Origin: Ovis canadensis
Taxonomy: Eukaryota > Chordata > Mammalia > Artiodactyla > Bovidae
Assembly (NCBI RefSeq): GCF_042477335.2
Contig: NC_091247.1
Coordinates: 39,421,501 to 39,485,500, forward strand
Reading direction: 5' to 3'
DNA length: 64,000 nt
In this document: positions 45,713 through 58,099 of the stretch, in pieces
How positions within the stretch are numbered: the stretch's first letter is position 1
Layout of the letters: every line of letters starts with the position of its first letter
Program-made: the position numbers and the translations under genes
The notes under the pieces: model-generated
The model's database searches: none
What the model was told of the DNA's origin: nothing
What the model saw: the letters and a program-made list of their open reading frames with translations, nothing else

Positions 45713-46056
45713 TCAGTTCAGTTCGGTTCAGTCACTCAGTCGTGTCCGACTCTTTGCGACCCCATGAATCGCAGCACACCAGGCCTCCCTGTCCATCACC
45801 AACTCCCGGAGTTCACTCAGACTCACGTCCATCGAGTCAGTGATGCCATCCAACCATCTCATCCTCAGTCGTCCCCTTCTCCTCCTGCTCCCAATCCCTC
45901 CCAGCATCAGAGTCTTTTCCAATGAGTCAATTCTTCGCATGAGGATGCCAAACTACTGGAGTTTCAGCTTTAGCATCATTCCTTTCAAAGAAATCCCAGG
46001 GCTGATCGCCTTCAGAATGGACTGGTTGGATCGCCTTGCAGTCCAAGGGACTCTCA
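45713..46056 (-). mobile_element. BovB 3'-end fragment
   Basis: (TCAGT)n-type tail then 330 bp of the BovB 3' end in reverse. Open frames on both strands here are repeat artefacts. Confidence 0.93.
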
Positions 46057-46630
46057 ATGTTTAAACATAAAAAATTGGTTAATGCTGGTAATTGGGCAGA
46101 AAGATCTCTGAGACTTGTTCTTCATGGATTTCTGGAAATTGGCACCAACTCTGAAGGAGAGGAGAAAAAAGTCATAAGATGGCTTTTTCTTACAACATGT
46201 CCCCAGACAATACCCTCAGCTCTAGTCTCATATCCAACTCTTGGATGGAAAAATTCAACAAGCAGGGCAGGGGTGAAACGACACTGAGTGGGGCCAAACT
46301 AATATCTTAAGGGTGGACTTTACCATCAGGTGAGATTTAGGAATATAGTATTAGATATAGATGACCATGAGATGTTTGTGTAGAACAAGAATCTTGCAAT
46401 GTTTTTAAAGGGTGGACATTGAAATCACAAATGCAACAGAGAGTAGATAAGTGGCGATATTTACAGAGTGACCAAGTCGTGAATTTTCACTATTGAGTAA
46501 TGAGCTTCTCTGATATTATGTTATGTAGTTGGGTCTTAATCCTGATCAAGGAGTTTGTTGGGGTGTGGCATTGATAGGAACATGGCCTTTTTCAAAGTGA
46601 TCCTTCAGGACAGAGATTTCCGCACCTGAA
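46057..46630. other. GKN2 upstream flank
   Basis: Repeat-free sequence up to the GKN2 TATA box, likely promoter-proximal. No gene. Confidence 0.4.
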
Positions 46631-46636
46631 ATCCAA

Positions 46637-46644
46637 TATAAAGA
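46637..46644 (+). promoter_or_regulatory. GKN2: TATA box of GKN2
   Basis: TATAAAGA, 54-61 bases before the GKN2 ATG. This predicts a transcript start near 46667-46670 and a 5' leader of about 30 nt, with the first coding exon in the first transcribed exon. Upstream at 46590-46605 there is a CAAAGTGATCC run that could bind a nuclear receptor, but this is only a resemblance. Confidence 0.7.
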
Positions 46645-46697
46645 TAGAAGTTGCACTGGGCAGCCTCACTTGCTCCAGCAGATTCTTTTCAGGCAAA

Positions 46698-46709
46698 ATG
46701 AAAATCCTT
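46698..46709 (+). CDS. GKN2: GKN2 coding exon 1 (MKIL)
   Basis: ATG plus three codons, then a GTGAGT donor. Human GKN2 starts with the same four residues. Confidence 0.95.
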
Positions 46710-49700
46710 GTGAGTATTGGTGCTTCTTTATACTCTTATGGTAACTGCTTGCAGAGAATGTTCACATCCAATATGTGTTGGTTTTCAGGGGTCTTAGACA
46801 AATACTGCATGCTTCTAAGTTTCTTTGATTGAATTAATGCTGTCTTTGGCAGGAATAATGTCAAATATTAATTAGTCCATATTTATTTGTCCTTCATCTG
46901 TTTCTTGAGATGTTTACTAAGAAAATACAAAGAAAAAATGGGAAATATCTAGGGAATTTTAATTTGTAATATTTTAATAATAATTCCTTATTGTGAAATT
47001 TGGAGGGAATATAGGCATTTTAGGATAACTATATTTACCATCTAAAAGGGAAATAGTGATTTGAAAATAATAATATCAGGGACTTTCCTGGTGGTCAAGT
47101 AGTTAAGGCTCTGTGCTTCCGCTGCAAGGGGCACAAATTCAGTCCTTGGTTGGGGAACTAAGATCCTGCATGGCATGAGGTATGGTCAAAAGTAATAATA
47201 ATAATATCGATAATAAAAAAAACTGCCGTTTCCCAAGTGCATTCTTATGCTGAACATTCACATGAATCACTTCATCTATCCACTGCAACAAGTGTATGTG
47301 TGCTATGCTCATTTGCTTCTGTTGTGTCTGAACCTTATGCGACCCTATGGACCACAGCCTGCCAGGCTCCTCTGTCCTTGAGATTCTCCCTGCAAGAATA
47401 CTGGAGAGGGTTTCTTACTCTAGGGGGGTCTTCCCGATCCGGGTATTAAACCTGTGTCTCCTTCATTTCCTGCACTGCAGGCAGATTCTTTACTGCTGAG
47501 CCGCTGGGGAAGCCACTGAACTGAGTAGTATTGCCCCATTCTACAGGTGAGGAGATTGAGGCACAGAGGAGTATGACTTCCCCAGGCCGGGAAATGTAGG
47601 GTCTAGTCTTGAAATCTATCCGTCTTAGGCCCCACATACAGAAACAATCATGGCAGAGCAACCCTGCTGTGACCACTCCAACTGATCCCAGCCCTGATCC
47701 CAGTCTCCCATAGCTTCACATGGTAGCGCTCCATAGACAGTGAACTATGTTCTATGGCAGCATGGAGCTCCTTCCCCTCAGCCTCTACCCCTTATTCTCA
47801 CTGAGTTGTTGAAGGAGAGAGTAATGTAAGTACCTCCCCATAAGTTGTTAAACACTGTCAATTTAATGAGTTCCTTCTCCCAGGATCTCTTGATTTTCCA
47901 AGAGAGATCTAACCCCCGAATATACACCTGGGACCATGATGTATTAATCACATTGTTGGGTGGGTGGCTATTTGGGGCAGGGGACATTTCTTGACTCTTT
48001 AATCATTCCACTGAGGTGCTCAGCCCTCCACCCATCTAACTCAAGCTTCTGTATTTGACCCATTAAACAGAACACGTAGGAGTGTCAGAGCTGGCCTTGG
48101 AGCCCAGGTTTTCCGTATGCAAGTAGACAGGTTGGATATCTGCACTTAGGTCCATGTTAGACATTCTATCCACAGTCACCAGGACAGAAATATTACTAAT
48201 GAGATACAAAGGGAAGTAGGAAAACCTCACTGCTGCTGCTGCTGCTGCTAAGTTGCTTCAGTCATGTCCGACTCTGTACGACCCCATAGATGGCAGCCCA
48301 CCAGGCTCCCCAGTCCCTGGGATTCTCCTGGCAAGAACACTGGAGTAGGTTGCCATTTCCTTCTCCAATGATTGAAAGTGAAAAGTGAAAGTGAAGTCGC
48401 TCAGTCATGTCTAACTCTTAGCGACCCCATGGACTGCAGCCTACCAGGCTCCTCCGTCCATGGGATTTTCCAGGCAAGAGTACTGGAGTGGGTTGCCATT
48501 GCCTTCTCTGAAACCTCACTGACAGGTACTAAAAACATCTGCCTTCCTGAAGAGTCTCTCCATCAGCAGTCTCAATGACAGTGCAGTGCCCTGTGATGTT
48601 CAGAACAGGGAACACAAAACCAGGATCAGCATATTGAATGAGACCCTTGTACAACTGCACCAAGATGTCAGCAGTGCCTCTGGGTCAGTCTCGCATTCTG
48701 CTGGCCTAACAGTTGTCTGATAGCATCACTAATGGGAATGTGGACGTTTTCTTTGATGTAAGCCTCAGAAGTTATTTGTGCCTCCATGATCTGATTTTCA
48801 TAGTTTCCCTTAGGGAATACATAGGTACCCTTATCACCCATGAATCTATTTTAAATCTATCTTACTCTCTTTATCTCAAGGAATTAAATGCTTTCTTAAA
48901 CCGAAAAACACAACTTGATGCCTGACTACTAAAGCCAGTGTGAATACCTTCAGGGTCTTCCTCTTAGTGAAATGAGCCCTTTCTTACTGCTCATCTCTCT
49001 CAAGTATTTTTTAAAAATTTATTACTATTATTATTATTATTATTACTTTTAACACCAAAAAGCATCTTGTATTTCCCCGAAGTATTTTTCTGGCATATTC
49101 TTTCTAGAAGGTTGTGTTGTTGGGAAGGGTCAGGAATTTGGTAACAAAGGGAAAACTAATCTGAAAATTAGGAAAAACTCACCAAATGCCTGTCAAATGA
49201 ATGAGTGTTGGCACATTTTGGAAATGGACTGTTGACCCTCCAGGACCTCCCACCAGTGTCTTCAGTATGTTTTCTGAGATATTTGTGCTTGTCGTGTCCT
49301 GTGTCATCCCACTCCAAATGACAGCCCTATTGTGACTGGTCTGTTTTCCAGGTGGTATTTCTGGTGGCACTGGCCATCTTTGGGACACGATCTTTGGGAA
49401 ATGAGGTGAGTGAGTTCACTATAGATATTATATCCTAGAGATATTGGGAGAGGAAAAAGAAGATACAAGATAATCTGAAGGACAGTAGAGAGTCCACATG
49501 CCCCATGCGTGGGATGAAATCCCAGAAATAACCAATAACAGAAACAATGAGGCTGACTATTTCTTCCAATCACAATACCTTAAAAACATAACCCATTGCT
49601 TTAAAATGTGGTCAATTTCATTTCTTATGTGATGTCATTGCTTTGCCCGTATATAATACAATGAACTAAGAGGAAGACCTTTGCATTCTTATTTTAGCAT

Positions 49701-52700
49701 GGGCTTTTGGTCTGGGATGCCAGTGGCAACATCTCAATGTTCAATCTCTTGTTCAAAGCAATAGAAGGCTTTACTTTGCTGGGAGGGTTGCCTTTCAAAT
49801 GTACATGATTTGTAAAAACACCATTATGTCTTTGTCAATCTAGATTTATAACATCATCAGCCCAACTGACAAAGGTGGCCAAATTCAGGAGACGATGACA
49901 ATTGACAATGAAAAAAATGCTGCCATCATTAACATCCATGCAGGATCATGCTCCTCTACCACGATTTTTGACTATAAACATGTAAGCAGCAATATTTTAT
50001 ATTCTTCAAGAATGGACTTCTACAGGGTGGAGGGACAACCATTTATCATGCATTTGAATTCCAGGATCTATCCTTGTAATTCTTTCAGAATTTCCTTACT
50101 TCTCCTTTTCCCATTTCTAATTTAAAAATTGATGAGACAGGAAATATACAAATTTGTTTGATTTTTTCCGGTAGGAAGCATGATGATGCTGGCTCATTAC
50201 AGGCTCAGAAAGTACCTAGAAGAGTGACTAAAACCAGGGCAAAGCCTGGCACACAGGCTCTCAAAAATATTTGTCAAATGTGTGAGTGAAGTAGGGCTTC
50301 TTCTAATACAAAAAATTCTGCAGAAAGAGAGCAATCATGAAACAAGCAGTCACAAAATAGCAGAAATCCTGAACAATTACATGTTTAACTACATACACAG
50401 GATATGAAATAAATTATACTTTTGGAAGAATTAAAGCATGTTAACTTAAAAATATTATGCTATATCCAAGTTTCAATTGCTGGAATTAACAATAAATCTC
50501 AGAAACCTGCTCAAAAACCTTATTCCATCCTTGATTCATTCGTTTATGTTTTTGTTTTCCATTTGCTCCACTGGGTGACAAACCTGCTTGTATCTATGGA
50601 GAGAGGTATGCACTGTGGATATAAGTAGTCCATAGTCTATGGCCCTGGGCATTTGAACTTGCTTTTCTTGTAGAAACCTCCTCCCTGCCTCTGTCCCACT
50701 GTTATTGGGAGCTCCCTGACACATTTGAAAGCATCAAGTCTTAGTTTTCAAGGAGTTGTGCTGAAATTCTTTTTAAGCAGATGTCAGGGAAATCCCAAAA
50801 AGTATCTTTAAAAAGTAGCATGGTGAGAAGTTGGTATAAACCTCTCCACTATCATCAGGCTTGGCTTCAGTTGATTTTTGGATTTTAGGAACTGGAAATT
50901 AGTGAGAAATAAAAATTAGGGACTAGAAAGATTTGCATTATATACAATCTTATATGCTGAATAATTATTTGGAAGTATGCAGAGAAAATTCCACTCCAGA
51001 TGAATATTCCAAAAGGTTCCTTTTGGCTCCAAGTTCTTCACGTTCCATTGTTCTTCCAATCCCAACTTCCTCCATTCCATCCTTATGCAGCCAGCTTGGG
51101 TTTGAGGTGGAGAAAAGCTGAAGAGAAGGTGAAGAGGGGAGAAGAGAGTCAATGAAACATGTATGTGTGGAGCGTGAGGGTGGTGTGGATATGTTGAGGA
51201 GATCTTCTAAAGTAGTACTGTCCACTGGAAATTTCTGCAATGGTAGAAATGCTCTGTATCTGCATTTTCCAAAAGGGAAGCTACTAATCACTTGTGGTTA
51301 CAGAGTACTTGAAATATGTGATGGAGGAAGTACACTTTAAATTTTATTTAATTTGACTTTAAATGTAAATGGAAACTCACGGCTGGTAATTAACATATTT
51401 GAAAGCACAGGTCGAAAGAATACGGTATTTACTCCAAATTGAGGACACAGCAGAACAAAATCAATAGAGAAAGACAAATAACAATTTCTCCTTAATCCTT
51501 CAAACCCCAAACTGCAAAACCAAAACATGAAAAGTGAGAGACACATCAAGAGTTTACACAAATTTAGAGATAGAAAGGACAAGTGAAAAAGTGAAATGAC
51601 GAGGTAAAAGAAGTCAAATGGATAGAATGGATTGCAGCTTGAAAATCTTACTGTGCATGTTTCAAGCTTTCCTGAAGGGCTATGCTCACTAGGTTCAGAA
51701 CCCAGGGAACTGGGAGGGGCAGTAACGGTGCTCTTGCTGCTTCAGGGCTACATTGCGCTCAGGCTGCTCTCCAGAAGAGCCTGCTACATTCTGAAGATGG
51801 ACCACAAAGCCATCCCCGCTCTGGACCAACTCAAACGGTACATCTTTGAGAGGAAGGTAATTCTGGGGTAACCTTAAGTATTCCCTGTTCTTGAGCCAGA
51901 GAATATGGGGTCCATGGAGAAATGAAGTGAGTAAGGGATAAGGAGATAGTGCTCTCCACTTTAAAGCATTTTCACATTCACTGATTTTAGAGCAGGAATG
52001 CATCTCTTAGCTTGAGTTCCACTATGCAGCCCCCAGTTATAAGAACTTATAATACAAAGGCTGCCTCTGCTCAGCCCTAGATATGTGTCCTCAGGCAAAC
52101 CACTTACTTCCTTAGAAAGTAAAAATAACAATTAAAAATTTAAAAACCTGTCATAAATGCCGGTGTCTTTGTAGAAAGGACTAACTGCTCTTTTCTTAAA
52201 ACAATGCTTTAGGAAGTAATGATTGGGAGGAAAAATGAGTGAAGTTGTAATATCCAATAACACAATGGTGCCAGTAAATACAATATAGTGAGAATAAGCC
52301 AACGTTGTGTGAGGCTGGGAACCTGAAGTTTAATTCTCCTTTTGTGTCTTCTCATTGGGCACCGGGTTCACCCTCTCTAGGTTTCATTGTCGTTAGCTGC
52401 AAAATAACATTGATAATAATGAGGCTTCTCTACAGACCAAGCTGTCAGAAGCAATGATGTCTTAAGATCCCTGACCACCTTCTGTCCAATAATTTGAAAG
52501 AGAAAAAGTCACAATTTAGAATAAGGTACACCACATTATATCTATTTATTTCATCTATTCCACTCTGTTGTACTGATCTAGGCTTTGAACAGCATGTTCT
52601 CTGACAAATACATCTGGGTCAAGTACAACCCACTGAAGTCTCTGATCACAAATGTGAGTTGGTTCCTGTTTGGATCACCCATCAGGCAGCTTTGCGAACA

Positions 52701-54383
52701 CGTCCCCTTATATCAGGGGGAAGTGGCTGATAAGACACGTAAGTACCAATAAATCATTCCTTCACCAAATATTTTCTGACTGCTCCAATATGTCAGGCAC
52801 TCTGTTAAGTGCTGTGTGAGATACAAATAAACATGAAACATGACTCAATTTGGTTTATTGGGGGAATTAAATATCTTTCTTATGTGGAGATGCTTCTAAA
52901 TGTTTGGGGAGACACAGAAGTGAGTAAAACTCTGCCCCCAAGGAACACATGATCTGGTGGAGAAGTTAATTCATTAAGGTAGAGGATGGAATAAAAAACG
53001 ATTCCTTTGGGACCAAGTAAAACTATTGGATTCTCTAAAGTATAGTATAGGGCTTCCTTGGTGGCTCAGCGGTAAAGAATCCACCTGGAAGGCAGGAGAC
53101 ACAGGACATGTGTGTTCGATCCACTGGTTGGGAAGATTCCTTTGGAGTAGGAAACGGCAACCCACCCCAGTATTCTTGCCTGGGAAAATCCCATGGACAG
53201 AGGAACCTGGCGGGCTAGAGCCCATAGGGTTGCCAGGGGTCAGACACGGCTGAGCAACTGAGCACAAAGTACAGCATGGTAACTCTGGTTAAATAATGAT
53301 ATTGTATACTTGAAAGTTGCTGACAGTAGAGATTAGGAATTTCTACCACACAAACACAAAAGGGTTAACTATGTGAAGTGATGGATGTGCTATTTTGACC
53401 TTCTATAATGTATCTGTGTATCAAATTATCATATTGTACACTTTGGTGGTGGTTTAGTCACTTAGTCGTGTCTGACTCTTTGCAGCCCAATATACCGTAG
53501 CCCGCCAGGCTCCTGAGTCCTTGGGATTTTCCAGGCAAGAATACTGGAGTGGGTAGCCATTTCCTTCTCAGGGGTATCTTCCTGACCCAGGGATCAAACT
53601 TGAGTTTCCTGCATTGAAGGTGGTTTGTTTACCACTGGGCCACCAGGGGAGCCCCAGTATATTGTACCTCTTAAATATATACAAATATATTTGTCAAGTG
53701 TTTCTCAAAAAAGTTAAAGAGCAATCAGAATTTAGGATAAGATTGGTCCAAAAAAAGAGCAGGTAAAGTGGACTGACAGACGGGGAATAAAAACTCTGAT
53801 TTATCCAGTTAACATATGTCACTGCAGTCATTCCTGGTATTTTTACACAAAATTGCTAAATATGCCCAAGTATTAAGAATGGCCAGAGTGAAAGAGAGGC
53901 TGGATCACAGACAGTGAAGGCAGCAAGAAAAATTCCTCAGAGTAGTGGGAGGTAGATAGAGAAGAAAAGAATTGGCTTTTATTACCTTTTTATTGCCCAG
54001 GTATTAAGATATTTTTCTTTTAATAAGGTCATTAGTACTTACAAGTAAAGGCACACTGGCATACCATCAATGCAGAATGTCATGGCATCAGCTGAGCCAC
54101 AGAGTACTTCCAGGAATTGTTAGTCTTATTTAAACTAATATATGATTATTCTTTACAAATATAGCTGAAATCTTGGGCAACATGAAATTACATGAACAAC
54201 CCCTCATCAAGACATTTACAAAAGGGCACTGGTTTGCTAAATTAAATCTAATTTGCTAACGTTTTCACTCTCTTTCTTTCTAAAATTTCCCCATTTTCAG
54301 ATAATACTGGTGCTGGAGCCTGCGCAAAGGCTGGGCTCCTGGGCATCTTGGGAATTTCCATCTGTGCAGATGTTCACGTGTAA
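46698..54383 (+). CDS. GKN2: Gastrokine 2, complete six-exon coding region
   Basis: Secreted BRICHOS protein of gastric surface mucous cells; in humans it forms a disulfide-linked heterodimer with trefoil factor TFF1. Exons: 46698-46709, 49352-49405, 49844-49981, 51746-51856, 52582-52738 and 54301-54383, all with GT/AG introns, phases 0,0,0,0,1. The product is 184 residues, the human length. It starts MKIL, with a signal peptide to about G20. Residues 23-68 carry [21 protein letters not shown]58 equals Cys38 of the mature protein, the residue reported to bond to TFF1. The BRICHOS part has C81, C143, C165 and C179 and ends [13 protein letters not shown]. No disabling change is seen. GKN1 is divergent upstream; a GKN3-like gene converges from the right. 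Confidence 0.97.
47079..47222 (+). repeat. CHR/ART2-type SINE in GKN2 intron 1
   Basis: GACTTTCCTGGTGGTCAAGT ... TTGGGGAACTAAGATCCTGC, ending in an (AAT)n/poly(A) stretch. Confidence 0.82.
47297..47515 (-). repeat. Bov-tA SINE in GKN2 intron 1
   Basis: TGTGCTATGCTCATTTGCTT ... GCTGAGCCGCTGGGGAAGCC. A small MIR-like tail (CAGGTGAGGAGATTGAGGC) follows at 47535-47575. Confidence 0.85.
48233..48510 (-). repeat. BOVA2 SINE in GKN2 intron 1
   Basis: Starts with (CTG)n, the reverse of the (AGC)n tail, and holds both monomers. Flanked by AAACCTCACTG at 48222-48232 and 48511-48521. Confidence 0.93.
49019..49048. repeat. (ATT)n microsatellite in GKN2 intron 1
   Basis: About nine TTA/ATT units, TTATTACTATTATTATTATT onward. 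Confidence 0.85.
49352..49405 (+). CDS. GKN2: GKN2 coding exon 2 (signal peptide)
   Basis: 54 nt, residues 5-22, [18 protein letters not shown]: hydrophobic signal core followed by the likely cleavage region. Acceptor TTTCCAG, donor GTGAGT. Confidence 0.95.
49844..49981 (+). CDS. GKN2: GKN2 coding exon 3 (N-terminal domain with C58)
   Basis: 138 nt, residues 23-68. Nearly the human sequence over TIDNEKN through TTIFDYKH. Contains C58, expected to be the TFF1-bonding cysteine. Acceptor AATCTAG, donor GTAAGC. Confidence 0.96.
50190..50290 (+). repeat. MIR 3' fragment in GKN2 intron 3
   Basis: GCAAAGCCTGGCACACAGGC and CAAAAATATTTGTCAAATG match the MIR 3' end. Confidence 0.55.
51746..51856 (+). 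CDS. GKN2: GKN2 coding exon 4 (start of BRICHOS domain)
   Basis: 111 nt, residues 69-105, beginning [20 protein letters not shown]. The RR before C81 is shared with human GKN2. Acceptor CTTCAG, donor GTAATT. Confidence 0.95.
52050..52440 (+). repeat. MIR-type fragments in GKN2 intron 4
   Basis: Two diverged pieces: CAGGCAAACCACTTACTTCC at about 52095, and GTGTGAGGCTGGGAACCTG ... GGTTTCATTGTCGTTAGCTG ... ATAACATTGATAATAATGAGG at 52310-52430. Confidence 0.5.
52582..52738 (+). CDS. GKN2: GKN2 coding exon 5 (BRICHOS core)
   Basis: 157 nt, residues 106-157 plus one base. Contains [18 protein letters not shown], then a NVSW sequon at N129 that the human protein lacks (DVDW), and [13 protein letters not shown] with C143. 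Acceptor GATCTAG, donor GTAAGT. Confidence 0.95.
53049..53265 (+). repeat. Bov-tA SINE in GKN2 intron 5
   Basis: GGGCTTCCTTGGTGGCTCAG ... CTGAGCAACTGAGCAC. Flanked by AAAGTATAGTAT (53037-53048) and AAAGTACAGCAT (53266-53277). Confidence 0.9.
53440..53658 (-). repeat. Bov-tA SINE in GKN2 intron 5
   Basis: GGTTTAGTCACTTAGTCGTG ... GCCACCAGGGGAGCCCC. Flanked by ATATTGTAC at 53431-53439 and 53659-53667. Confidence 0.9.
54301..54383 (+). CDS. GKN2: GKN2 coding exon 6 (C-terminus and stop)
   Basis: 83 nt finishing the protein: split H158, then [21 protein letters not shown]179, ADVHV and TAA. Acceptor TTTTCAG after a pyrimidine-rich tract. Confidence 0.96.
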
Positions 54384-54448
54384 GGCATTCAGCTCACCGG
54401 TTTCATCTTTTTAAAGAAATACACCCTTGGTTTCCACTCAACAGCCAA

Positions 54449-54454
54449 ATTAAA
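54449..54454 (+). terminator. GKN2: Poly(A) signal variant of GKN2
   Basis: ATTAAA, 65 bases past the stop codon; it implies a very short 3' untranslated region. Confidence 0.6.
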
Positions 54455-54459
54455 ATCTT

Positions 54460-55790
54460 TCTCAATGCCCCAACTAATTTGGAGATTCACTAGTAAAACA
54501 TGACTGGTATATTTATAGATATCTGCGTGTTTGTTTTTAGAAACCACAAAGGGAAGCCAAACAATGTTTACATCAATATATGGAAGAAATTGCCAGGATT
54601 TCAAATAGAGTGCATAGTATGAAAATTCCCAGATAATATAGGCGAGTTACATACAGGCTGGTCAGTTATGTGCAAGTCTCCATTTCTGCATCTGTCGTTT
54701 AGACCAGCTGTCCATTTCTCCATCCAACACACTGAGGTAGCTTAGGTAGAGCAGGGGCTCAGGTGACAGTAACTTCCACCTACTGAGAGGGATAGTTTAT
54801 TTATACCCTTTAAAGACAACTTGACTGATCAGATGATGCAAACTTTATATATAAAATTTATGTTATCAAGTATACCTTCTGACAAAGTCCCCAGCTTTGA
54901 GGGCCATGTATATAGCTTTTAGTTCATCAGATTAGTAGACTCAACCGTAATAAACACTATCATGACATATTTCATCCCAGAGGGTGGAGAGAGAGAGGGA
55001 GAAACACCCATCACCTAGAGAGAGATGCATATTCCTGAAAAGTTTTACAAGAGTGAGGGCTTGACTGGGAATATCAAGTCAATGTAGGAGGAAAACAATT
55101 TCTAACATTTCAAATAAACTGCAAAAGGTGGGCAAATTTCCAGCTCATATAGTTAATTCTCATATGGACTGGTCAGTGAATGCAAATTCAGAACAAAGAG
55201 GAACTACTTTAGCAAGAATTTCTATTGTCAGTTGCTCATATTTCTAACATCTACTCCTTAATAACCATTAGCACCAGTATAGATATGCTGGCAAAACTAC
55301 CATAGTAAAGAAAAGTTATTTTTCTTGTTAGGCAATGAGTCATTTATATGAAACCATTTGATAACAGCAGTAAAGAGTATATAATAAAGTGTCAAACAAA
55401 AGTATGTTAGCTGGGCCCCTAATGTTTGCAAATGATGGCACCCAAATCGAAATAACAGGTGGGAGTGGCGAGGCGGGAATTTATTGTCTCATCTACCAAA
55501 GGAAGATAGGTGTATTCTGGTCTTGGTTGGCCAGAACTAGGTGCTTGAAGGTGTCTAGACTATCTTTTCCCACTCTCAACACTCTCTCTCCACATGTCAG
55601 CCTCAGTGTCTTGCATTAGCTTTCTCCGTGGTGGTAAAACCAACATTACTGTGAGCCCCAAGGTCTCCATCTTCCTTGTGTCATCATCAGAGAGGAAAGG
55701 ACTCTTAATTCTAATTGCAAATTAGCTTTACTTTAAATTACCAGGAAGATAAAACAGTTATAAATCTATGTACATGCAATGTCAGAGCAC
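54460..55790. other. Non-genic flank downstream of GKN2
   Basis: AT-rich sequence, no supported gene or clearly named repeat. Confidence 0.4.
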
Positions 55791-56260
55791 TTAAACATAA
55801 AAAGCAGACATGAACAGATGTAAAGGAAGTAGACAGCGAGATAATAACCATGGGAGACTGCAATACCCCACTTTTAATAACAGATCTTTCACAGAAAATA
55901 AATAAGGAAACAGCAGGCTTGAAAACTATAAACTGAACAAGCCTGGCAACATGTACAGAATATTCCCCCTAACAGTAGCAAAAACACATTCTCCATAAGC
56001 ACTCATGGAACATTCTGTAGGGTAGATCATGCTAAACCAGAAAACAAGTCTTAACAAATTTAAGAAGATTGAAATCATTCCAAGTATCTTTCCCAACCAC
56101 AATGGAATAAAACTAGAAATCAATAACAAGAGGAAAGTATTCACAAATACATGGGAATTAAACAACATACACTTGAACAACCACTGAGTTCAGAGAGAAG
56201 TCAAAGGGAAATTAGAAAATATCTTGAGACAAACAGAAATGAAAACGGAATTACTGTCTT
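55791..56260 (+). mobile_element. Old L1 LINE ORF2 fragment
   Basis: GGAGACTGCAATACCCCACTTTTAATAACAGATC-type text (from about 55852), AGAAATCAATAACAAGAGG and AATACATGGGAATTAAACAA are L1 ORF2 in the forward direction, with many lesions. Confidence 0.75.
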
Positions 56261-56369
56261 CCCTCTCCTGACCTTACAAAGGGACTCTTTCTGGAGAACA
56301 TTTAATGGAGCCCCAGCTTCCTTGTAGCTTGCATTTGACTCACTCCTTTTAGGCATGTGCCTGTCCTAT

Positions 56370-57760
56370 TTGATTTGCTTCTCCTATTAAGTTTAATTGA
56401 AGTGTAATTGGCCTACGATGCTGTTAGTTCCAAGCACACAAGATAGTGGTTTGATGGTTCTATACATTATAATATGGTCCCCATAAGTCTAGCTACCACC
56501 TGTCATCATACAAAGATACCGCATTATAAATGACTATAGTCCTAATACCGTACCTTAATTTTGTGACTGAAGTTTGTACCTCTTAATCTCCTTTAACTAT
56601 TTTACTTATCCTTCCACTCCTTTACCCTCTGGAAACTACCTGGTTGTTCTCTGTACCTGAGTCTGTTCTGTTTGTTCGTTTGTTCTATATTTTGAGTCCA
56701 CGTATAAGTGGAAATATATGGTGGTTGTCTTTCTCTGTCTGAACTGTTTCATGTAGACTAATATTCTCTAGGTCCATCCAAGTTGTTGCAAATGGCAAGA
56801 TTCAATATTTTTAGGGCTAATAGCCCATTATGTGTGTGTGTGTCCATTCCAATTATTCCATTGTGCATATATGCATCTTATTTTTCTATTCATCTATGGG
56901 TGGACACTTAGGTTGCTTTCATATCTTGATTATTGAAATTAACGCTGCAGTGAGCATATCGGTGAGTATATCTTTTAGAATTAACATTTTGCTTTTTTCA
57001 GCTAAATGCCTGGGAGTGAAACCGATGGATCATATGGTAATTTTATTTTAGTTTTTTGAGAAAACTTCATATTGTTTTTCTTTATAGTGGCTGCAGTCAT
57101 TTGTATTCATACCAACAATGTACAAAGTGTTCCTTTTTCACCACAATAACAATTGTTATTTGTGGTATTTTCGATGATAGCCATTCTGATAGGTGTGTGG
57201 TGATATCTCACTGTGGTTTGGATTTGCATTTCTTTGATGATTAGCAATACTGAACATTTTTTCATGTGTTCATTGGGCTATGCATATCCTCCTTGGAAAA
57301 ATGTCTATTTAGGTCTTCTGCCCATTTTTAAATTGTTTTTTTTTCTACATTGAGTTGTTTATATACTGTGGATATTCACCAATTTTCAACCGCATCATTT
57401 ACAAATATTTTGTCCCCTTTAGTAGGCTCTCTGTTTGTTGATGGTCCCCTTTGCTGTGCAAGAGCTTTTAAGTTTAAATATGCCCCTTTTATTGATTTTT
57501 ACTGTTTTTTTTCTTTTTTTTGCCTTAGGAAACATCCAAAAATATTGCTATGATTTATAGGCAAAGTGTTCTGCCTATATTTTCTTCTAAGAGTTCTATA
57601 CTTTCAGGTCTTATATTTAAGTCTCTAACCCATTTTGAGAGGGTTTTATTTTTTTCATGTATGGTGTGAGAAAATCTTCTAATTTCATGCTTTCCCATGT
57701 AGTTGCCCAGTTTTCCCAGCACCAGAAGGATGTTTTCTGCTAGTCTTCAGATCATTCTCA
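56370..57760 (-). mobile_element. Old L1 LINE 3' region
   Basis: Reverse-complement L1 3' text: TTCTCTAGGTCCATCCAAG, CATCTATGGGTGGACACTTA, GTGTGTGGTGATATCTCACT, TTTGATGATTAGCAATACTG, TCTTCTGCCCATTTTTAAAT. A (GT)n run lies at 56831-56843. Open frames here are shadows. Confidence 0.8.
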
Positions 57761-57896
57761 TCAACAGTTGCTCTGTACATAGTTGTAATTTTTGATGTGC
57801 CAGTGGACGGAGGTGAGCGCAGGGTCTTCCTACTCCATCATCTTGGCCGATCCTCCTCCTCATCTATTGCTGATCAGAATTTTTCAATCTCTACAG

Positions 57897-57921
57897 CAAA
57901 AACAAAACAAAACAAAACAAT
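57897..57921. repeat. (AAAAC)n microsatellite
   Basis: AACAAAACAAAACAAAACAA, about five units. Confidence 0.85.
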
Positions 57922-58099
57922 CCACCAACTACCTAATCCCCATTCCCCATTCACATCTTTCCTGCCAACAGTATTCATTTTCTGTTTAAATAGCCATTAA
58001 AAAGATTCTTCAGTTTTAAGGACTATATTCCTTATTTAGTTCCAAGGCTTCCATAATGATTAGTCTAAATCGGTGGTTTTCAGTTAGAGCTTTTTAATA

